In this document: one piece after another, positions 59,502-64,000 of the stretch | Layout of the letters: each line of letters starts with the position of its first letter | Numbering within the stretch: the stretch's first letter is position 1 | DNA from: Streptomyces sp. P3 | GTDB lineage: Bacteria > Actinomycetota > Actinomycetes > Streptomycetales > Streptomycetaceae | Assembly: GCF_003032475.1 (NCBI RefSeq) | Contig: NZ_CP028369.1 | Location: 7,192,001 to 7,256,000, forward strand | Reading direction: 5' to 3' | Length of the DNA stretch: 64,000 nucleotides | Position numbers and translations under genes: made by a program | The notes under the pieces: generated by a model | Told to the model about the DNA's origin: nothing | Database searches by the model: none | The model's input: the letters and a program-made list of their open reading frames with translations, nothing else

Positions 59502-60806
59502 TCAAAAGGGTTGGAAAGTGGGGGTGTTGCGCCCGGAGAAGGGCGTCTTGTGCCGGCCTCGGAGCGGGCGGCGGTGCTGGCCGCTCTGCATGTGGCCGGT
59601 GGGGCCGAGACGTCGGCGAGCGGCGAGAAGGACGGTGAGAGCGAAGGCCGCGCCGGCGGCGGGGAGCGCAGCGCCGGCGAGAGGCTGCTCGGCGAGGCGT
59701 CCGGCGAGGGCGGTGCCGGCGGACTGCCCGGCGCCGATCGCGAGGATCAGCCACGCGTACGCCTCGCTGGTGCGGCCTGCCGGGGTGAAGGCGTCGGTGG
59801 TGACGTAGGCGCAGGCGACCACGATGGTCAGGAACGCACCGGGCACGGTGACCGCGGCGGTGGCCGCATACGGGGCCGGAAGAGCAAGGATCGGGAGCCA
59901 CCCGGCCAGGAACGCGGCTGTGGCGATGATCAGTCGCCTGGTGGTGGTGCCGGTCCAGGTGCGGCTTCCGTAGATGAGGCCGCCGAGGAAGGCGCCGGTG
60001 GAGAACGCGGCGGGGATGATGCCCGAGAGCATGTCCTGGTGGTGGTGCTCGGCCATGGAGATGGACCACACGTTCATGGCTCCGATCGCGAATCCGATGC
60101 CGGTGAGGGAAACGAACAGCAGCAACACGGCAGGGGTGGCCAACTGCCGAGCCGGGGCCGCGTTTTGCCCCACGAACGGTTCGGGTCGCCAGCGTCGCGA
60201 CGGCGGAGCGAGGGCGACCGCAGCGGTGCCGGCCAGGCCGAGGGCTGCGGTGACGGCGAGCGCGACGGCGGGGTTGTACGCGGAGGCGAGCGCGGCGGAG
60301 AGCAGGGGGCCGACGATGTACAGCAGGCCCTGCGTGCCGGTGTCGAGCGCGAGCGCGGCGTGCCGCAGCCGGGGGTCTGGCAGCACGCTCGGCCACAGCG
60401 CCCGGAGTCCGGCCTCCAGGGGAGGCGTGGTCAGGCCGCCGACGACGACGATGGCCGTGGCGAGGCCCGGTCCGCCGTACGGTCCGGCCAGGGGCAGAGC
60501 CACCAGGAGGGCCGAGTTGAGCAGGGCGGCCGGAAGATGCACCGCGCTCTGGCCGTGGCGGTCCATGAGGCGTCCCTTGACCGGCTGGGCCAGCGCGGAG
60601 GACAGCCCGTACAGGGCGCTGAGCAGCCCGCCGAAGGCGATGCTGCTGCCACCCGCGGTGGCCAACAGAAGGATGGCGACGGGCGCCATGCCGTTGGGAA
60701 GCCGGCCGGTGAGGGTGCCGCTGAGGAGGCGGGCGACGTACGGGCTGCCCAGCACCGCGCCGTAGGAGATGCGCGGGGCCGGGGCCGGGGATGCGGTCAG
60801 GGACAA
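59502..60806 (-). CDS. MFS transporter
   Basis: This 434-residue membrane protein has about 12 hydrophobic helices. The loop between helices 2 and 3 reads KGRLMDRHGQSAV, the MFS motif-A position (G-x-L-x-D-R-x-G-x-R/K-like). A basic cytosolic tail follows the last helix. It is probably a drug or small-molecule exporter of the actinobacterial MFS type; the substrate is unknown. TTG 60806 is used as the start. It lies in the conjugative block without any biosynthetic partner. Confidence 0.85.
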   Translation of the reverse strand: MSLTASPAPAPRISYGAVLGSPYVARLLSGTLTGRLPNGMAPVAILLLATAGGSSIAFGGLLSALYGLSSALAQPVKGRLMDRHGQSAVHLPAALLNSALLVALPLAGPYGGPGLATAIVVVGGLTTPPLEAGLRALWPSVLPDPRLRHAALALDTGTQGLLYIVGPLLSAALASAYNPAVALAVTAALGLAGTAAVALAPPSRRWRPEPFVGQNAAPARQLATPAVLLLFVSLTGIGFAIGAMNVWSISMAEHHHQDMLSGIIPAAFSTGAFLGGLIYGSRTWTGTTTRRLIIATAAFLAGWLPILALPAPYAATAAVTVPGAFLTIVVACAYVTTDAFTPAGRTSEAYAWLILAIGAGQSAGTALAGRLAEQPLAGAALPAAGAAFALTVLLAARRRLGPTGHMQSGQHRRPLRGRHKTPFSGRNTPTFQPF

Positions 60807-60824
60807 CGGGTGCTTTCTCGGTGC

Positions 60825-62015
60825 TTAGCGGTGGCGGGCGGGCGTGATGGCGCGGGGCGGCGGCGTGGGTGGTGCGGTGTCCACGGCCGGACGCGGGCGG
60901 ACGCGCAGCACGGGGGTGCGGTGCGGCGGCAGGACGGCGACGGTCGCGCCGAGGTCCTCGGCCGCCTCCTCGACTTCGCGGGTGAGGAACTCCATCTGCC
61001 GGCCCAGCGCCGAGAGGCGGGCGGCGATCTGGCGGCTCTGCACGGTCGCCAGCGCGCTGGCGAACTGGCTGCTTGTTTCCAGGAGTTCCTGGAGACGGAC
61101 CATCGGGCCCGGGGTGTAGCCGCGCTGGACGGCGCCGAGGAGAGCTTCGGAGGCGTCTCCTGCGGTCTGGCCTTCGACGACGTCGCGGATGAGTTCCTGC
61201 AGCGACACCTCCGGGACCTGCGCCGGGCGGTTGAACCGGGAGACGTCCGCGCGCAGCACGCCAGGCGGGACCGGGGCAGGCAGTACCTTCCCTGCCTCGT
61301 ATTCGTGGGCGTAGTGCCCGATCACCTGCCAGCCCGGTGCGTCCGGGTCGCCTCGCAGCGCGACCAGCGTCGAGTCATCGTTCTCGATGAGGTGGGCGAG
61401 GGTGATCGGCTGCCCGTCGGCGGCGTACCACGACTCGGTCAGCTCCAGCTCGCCTCGCTTCTGCGCGGCCTGGGCCCTCTCGGTCCACATCCGCTGCTCT
61501 TCGTCGGGCAGCGGGGCTTTGTGGTGGTGGTGCTTGTTCTGGTCGGCGATGTCGCTGGCGATGAAGCTGTGATCCGCCCAGGCGGCGAGGTGCGGCCACA
61601 GGGCCGAGTGCTGTGCGCGTTCGGCCGGGGAGCCGGGGGTGTCCGGCCGGTCGAGGGCCCGGCGGATCTCGGCGGCGGAGGCGGCCAGGCCGTCCAGCAC
61701 GGCCCGCCACCCGGCAAGGTGCCGGGCGGGTGGCAGCTCGTCGAGCGCACGGCGGGCGGCGTCGAGCAGAGTGTCGGCGTGCGGGGCGAGGTGCGTGGTG
61801 TACGCCTCCACCGCCGCCCTGTTGCGGTGGGCTCGTGCGGCTGCCGCGGCGCCTGCGTGGACGATGCGACCGTAGCGGTCGCATGCCATGTCGAGCGCGA
61901 CCTCGCTCTCGCGGTCGATGACCGCCATCCGCAGCCGGAAGTTGCGTGCACCGTTCGTGAGTTCCGGTGTCACCGGGACGGAGCCGTCCCGGGTCGGATT
62001 CCTCGCGGGCGTCAT
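60825..62015 (-). CDS. Hypothetical helical protein of the conjugative element
   Basis: The 396-residue product has an N-terminal helical region (FRLRMAVIDRESEVALDMAC, VEAYTTHLAPHADTLLDAAR), a His-rich stretch (NKHHHHK) and a middle beta-rich domain (ITLAHLIENDDSTLVALRGDPDAPGWQVIGHY). A coiled-coil-like end (ARLSALGRQMEFLTREVEEAAEDL) precedes a Pro-rich tail. ATG 62015 overlaps the upstream stop (ATGA). No family recognised. Confidence 0.65.
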   Translation of the reverse strand: MTPARNPTRDGSVPVTPELTNGARNFRLRMAVIDRESEVALDMACDRYGRIVHAGAAAAARAHRNRAAVEAYTTHLAPHADTLLDAARRALDELPPARHLAGWRAVLDGLAASAAEIRRALDRPDTPGSPAERAQHSALWPHLAAWADHSFIASDIADQNKHHHHKAPLPDEEQRMWTERAQAAQKRGELELTESWYAADGQPITLAHLIENDDSTLVALRGDPDAPGWQVIGHYAHEYEAGKVLPAPVPPGVLRADVSRFNRPAQVPEVSLQELIRDVVEGQTAGDASEALLGAVQRGYTPGPMVRLQELLETSSQFASALATVQSRQIAARLSALGRQMEFLTREVEEAAEDLGATVAVLPPHRTPVLRVRPRPAVDTAPPTPPPRAITPARHR

Positions 62016-62464
62016 CGGGACCGTCCACTGCCCGAGGCCGTCAGATGGACGGTCGGTGCGTAGGCGGGCTTCGGCGGGATCGGTCGGGCCGAGGGCGGGG
62101 AAGTGGTGGGCGGTGTGGCGCGCTGCGTCGTTCGGCCGGCTGCTGCTTGGGCGAGACGGCTGCGGCGCTCCCGGAGCCCGTTCGGCCGGTCCGGGCGTGG
62201 TGGCCCGGCGGAGAGGGACGGGTCGAGGCGAACGTCGGCCTGCACGCTGTAGCCGAGGCTGCGCAGGTCGTGGACGGCTTGGCGCGTACGGCGCAGCCCA
62301 TCGCGTTCCGGCTCGGTGAGCCGGTACAGGCCCGGCGAAAAGGGGACGGGCTCGAACTGCTCGCGGACGAGGAACCACTCGGCCAGGTGAGGGGTGAAGC
62401 TCGGTGTGGCGGTGGCGACGAAACCGTGTTCGGGATGGGCACGGAAGCGGAAGTGGTCGGACAG
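62012..62464 (-). CDS. Hypothetical protein, apparent CTG start
   Basis: The 150-residue frame reads SDHFRFRAHPEHGFVATATPSF, then HLAEWFLVREQFEPVPFSPGLYRL, then RRTRQAVHDLRSLGYSVQADVRLDPSL and a disordered tail. Codon use is typical, and the stop overlaps the next ATG. The only in-frame start before this protein-like sequence is CTG 62464, with AAGGGA 7 bases upstream; the first conventional start, GTG 62245, would remove half the protein. The LxxLGYxVxADVxLD segment matches the repeat pattern of neighbouring proteins. Confidence 0.62.
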   Translation of the reverse strand: MSDHFRFRAHPEHGFVATATPSFTPHLAEWFLVREQFEPVPFSPGLYRLTEPERDGLRRTRQAVHDLRSLGYSVQADVRLDPSLSAGPPRPDRPNGLRERRSRLAQAAAGRTTQRATPPTTSPPSARPIPPKPAYAPTVHLTASGSGRSR

Positions 62465-62488
62465 AGAATGATCCCTTCTATCTACTGG

Positions 62489-62734
62489 TCAGCGGCGAGG
62501 GACGGCGGATGGGTCGTGGTACGCCGGGCTGGTTGCAAGGGGGCGGGTCCGCCGGTGGCGGGCTGGGCGCACGTCGGGGCCGGGCATGCTGTCGCTTCCG
62601 TCGTCCCGTTTGGTGAATCCGGCCTGGTCCAATGCGGCGTTGGCCCACTGGTACTGCTCGCCGTGGGCGATGGCGGCCAGGGCGGCGGCGCGGCTGTAGG
62701 CGAGCCGGATCTCGGCAAGAGGGTTCGGGGGCAT
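62489..62734 (-). CDS. Small hypothetical protein
   Basis: The 81-residue product reads PPNPLAEIRLAYSRAAALAAI, then GEQYQWANAALDQAGFTKRDDG, then a basic disordered tail. It again holds the AxxxAGFxxRDDG-type pattern of this block. ATG 62734. Function unknown. Confidence 0.58.
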   Translation of the reverse strand: MPPNPLAEIRLAYSRAAALAAIAHGEQYQWANAALDQAGFTKRDDGSDSMPGPDVRPARHRRTRPLATSPAYHDPSAVPRR

Positions 62735-62755
62735 CCCGTGGTCTGCTGGCGTCGT

Positions 62756-63289
62756 TCAGTGGCGGTTCGGCTGCCGTGACTGGGCGGCGGCAGCTGGCTG
62801 GGCCCGTGGGCCGGTCGTGCGCGGTGTGGACGGCCCAGACGGTGCCGGGGTGGAGGTCGCGCGCAGGGCGGCGGCGGTGTGGTGCAGGCGTGCGCGGGCC
62901 GCGACGTACTTCTCGGCCGTCATGATCCGCAGGACTTCGGGGTCGTTGCGCAGAGGCGAGTGGGCGAGATCCTCCACGGCCTCGCGCTGGAAGCCGGTCG
63001 TGGCGTAGGTCAGGGCTTCGGCGAGTGTGTCCAGACCTCGCGTGATACCGGCGGCGGCCCGGGCGAGCTGGACCAGGGCGACGCGTTCGGGCGGGTAGAC
63101 CGTCTGCGGTGTGGTGAACCGTTCCTGCGCGTGTTCGATTGTGTGCTGCAGATGGTGGGCCAGCACGCCGATGTCGTCGGTGAGCGTGATCAGGTCGACG
63201 GCTTCGGGGCTGGTGGGGAATGAGGCGGCCAGTTCCTCCAGACGCCTGGCCAGGTAGTCGAATGTGGCCGGAGTGACGGAGGAAGACAT
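62756..63289 (-). CDS. Hypothetical helical protein
   Basis: The 177-residue product is mostly helical (ATFDYLARRLEELAASFP, ITLTDDIGVLAHHLQHTIEHAQE, LARAAAGITRGLDTLAEALTYA). It is similar in build to the protein at 48242-48751, and both end in Pro/Ala/Arg-rich tails, so they may be paralogues. ATG 63289 shares its A with the stop of the glycosyltransferase gene (TGATG). Confidence 0.63.
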   Translation of the reverse strand: MSSSVTPATFDYLARRLEELAASFPTSPEAVDLITLTDDIGVLAHHLQHTIEHAQERFTTPQTVYPPERVALVQLARAAAGITRGLDTLAEALTYATTGFQREAVEDLAHSPLRNDPEVLRIMTAEKYVAARARLHHTAAALRATSTPAPSGPSTPRTTGPRAQPAAAAQSRQPNRH

Positions 63290-64000
63290 CAGACCACCCC
63301 GGCCGCAGCGCTTGTCTCCCGGGCGCGGAGGGCGGCTCGCAGGCTGCCTCCGTAGTTCCACGCATGCCGCCGAGCCTCCGGCTCCAGGACGTCATGGGCG
63401 TCCTGGCGGGTCATCTGGCCAGGGTGTTTGCGGTACCGGTAGACCGGCAGGGGAAGCAGGATCCCGGGGGCGAGGCTGGTTACGCCGAGGGCGGCGCAGT
63501 AGTCCTCGCCCTGGACGAGCCCGCCCATCGGAGCGGCGCGCACCAGGTAGGTGCGGGCGAGGATAGTGGTCGGCCCGATGGGGATGGTGTCCGCCGGTGA
63601 CTTCCAGTACGTCCACACGTCGCCGGCCTCGTGCCGGCCGGGCGGGGCGGGGCAGCGCCACAGGGTGGTCGAGCCGTCGGGGTGCAGGTCCTCGCTCCAT
63701 CCCGCACACCAGCCGACCCCCGTCGATTCCAGGATGTTCAGCCGCACGGACATGGCGTCGTCGGTGAACTCATCATCGTCATCTGCCCAGTTGGTGTACC
63801 GGGTGCGGACATGGGCGAGGGCCAGGTTCCGGGCGCAGGCGGCGCCGACCGGGCGCGGCAGAGCAAACGTGCGGACGCGGGAGTCCTGCGCGAGCGGGTC
63901 CGGCAGGCGGTCCGGCGAGGCACCGTCGAGCGCGATCACGGCCTCCCACGGCACGGACTGCCGGGTGAGGCTGGCGTGCATGGCGGTCAGGTAGTCGAGC
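63289..64000 (-). CDS. Family 2-like glycosyltransferase, 5' end outside window
   Basis: The frame is open from the right edge, and at least 237 residues are visible. GT-A features are WEAVIALDGASPDRL (nucleotide-binding start), GAACARNLALAHVRTRY, and the D-x-D-type metal site in NWADDDDEFTDD. Later comes ILARTYLVRAAPMGGLVQGEDYCAAL, resembling the acceptor-side acidic motif. It transfers a sugar from a nucleotide-sugar to an unknown acceptor. An internal ATG at 63981 exists, but the frame continues upstream (LDYLTA), so the true start is beyond 64000. Its presence in the transfer block is unexplained; it may modify the cell surface. Confidence 0.78.
   Translation of the reverse strand, partial: LDYLTAMHASLTRQSVPWEAVIALDGASPDRLPDPLAQDSRVRTFALPRPVGAACARNLALAHVRTRYTNWADDDDEFTDDAMSVRLNILESTGVGWCAGWSEDLHPDGSTTLWRCPAPPGRHEAGDVWTYWKSPADTIPIGPTTILARTYLVRAAPMGGLVQGEDYCAALGVTSLAPGILLPLPVYRYRKHPGQMTRQDAHDVLEPEARRHAWNYGGSLRAALRARETSAAAGVV

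Noticed and set aside
59431..60396. 321-codon minus-strand frame rich in Arg and His
   Set aside because: It overlaps the MFS gene out of frame; the MFS frame has clear transmembrane helices.
59502..60806. Antibiotic resistance exporter
   Set aside because: The MFS fold is clear, but nothing shows the substrate.
1..64000. CRISPR arrays, tRNA and rRNA genes
   Set aside because: I looked for regularly spaced repeats, tRNA cloverleaf-like segments and conserved rRNA stretches and saw none. A tool such as tRNAscan or a CRISPR finder would settle it.

Overview
The window is very GC-rich. It has GTG and TTG starts, many 4-base start/stop overlaps, and actinobacterial families such as DUF317, XF1762-like and Streptomyces-type conjugation genes. 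This points to Streptomyces or a close relative. I see no rRNA, tRNA, ribosomal-protein or primary-metabolism genes. The DNA reads as an accessory region: a defence island, remnants of mobile elements, and a conjugative-element backbone.

Bases 1-12,000 hold a defence locus. On the minus strand, in transcription order, are a Cas4/RecB-like PD-(D/E)XK nuclease with two CxxC-x5-C cysteine sets, the REase-Y protein, the DinG-type helicase-Z protein, and the N-terminal two thirds of a pPIWI-RE (prokaryotic Argonaute-like) protein that runs off the left edge. The last three form the known pPIWI-RE three-gene island. Divergently, across a 108-bp gap carrying a perfect palindrome, lie a Ser/Thr protein kinase with a TPR-like tail and a single-chain N6-adenine methylase with an HTH at its start and an HsdS-like tail. 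Whether all six genes form one system is my inference, and it is the most interesting possibility here.

Bases 12,000-25,650 are scarred. A NucS-like (DUF5655-type) nuclease gene is split by a 3.8-kb element that carries only two tyrosine recombinases (Tn554 TnpA/TnpB-like). Then come a HAD phosphatase, three Nudix hydrolases and an APH-fold kinase, a free-standing homologue of the C-terminal part of B12-dependent ribonucleotide reductase, a frameshifted leucine-rich-repeat gene, and decayed phage scaffold and capsid fragments on either side of a membrane-anchored protein gene.

Bases 25,650-31,600 are a complete type I restriction-modification operon (hsdM-hsdS-hsdR) closed by a strong stem-loop. 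A 90-bp duplication at the hsdM/hsdS junction looks like a scar from an exchange of specificity genes.

Bases 31,680-64,000 are nearly all minus-strand and belong to a conjugative or integrative element. They include DUF317 proteins (four intact, one with an in-frame stop), a VirD4/TraG-type coupling protein, a relaxase-like protein that has lost its histidines, a protein made only of DnaB N-terminal domains, a cytosine-C5 methylase paired with a PAPS-reductase-like protein, an MFS transporter, a glycosyltransferase, and many small unknown proteins in translationally coupled strings. A four-gene recombinase module of GInt type (ginABCD-like, 38.2-44.1 kb) sits inside this backbone.

Bases 17,550 and 58,948 carry two copies of a stem-loop motif whose paired bases differ in a compensating way. 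No CRISPR array or replication origin was recognised.
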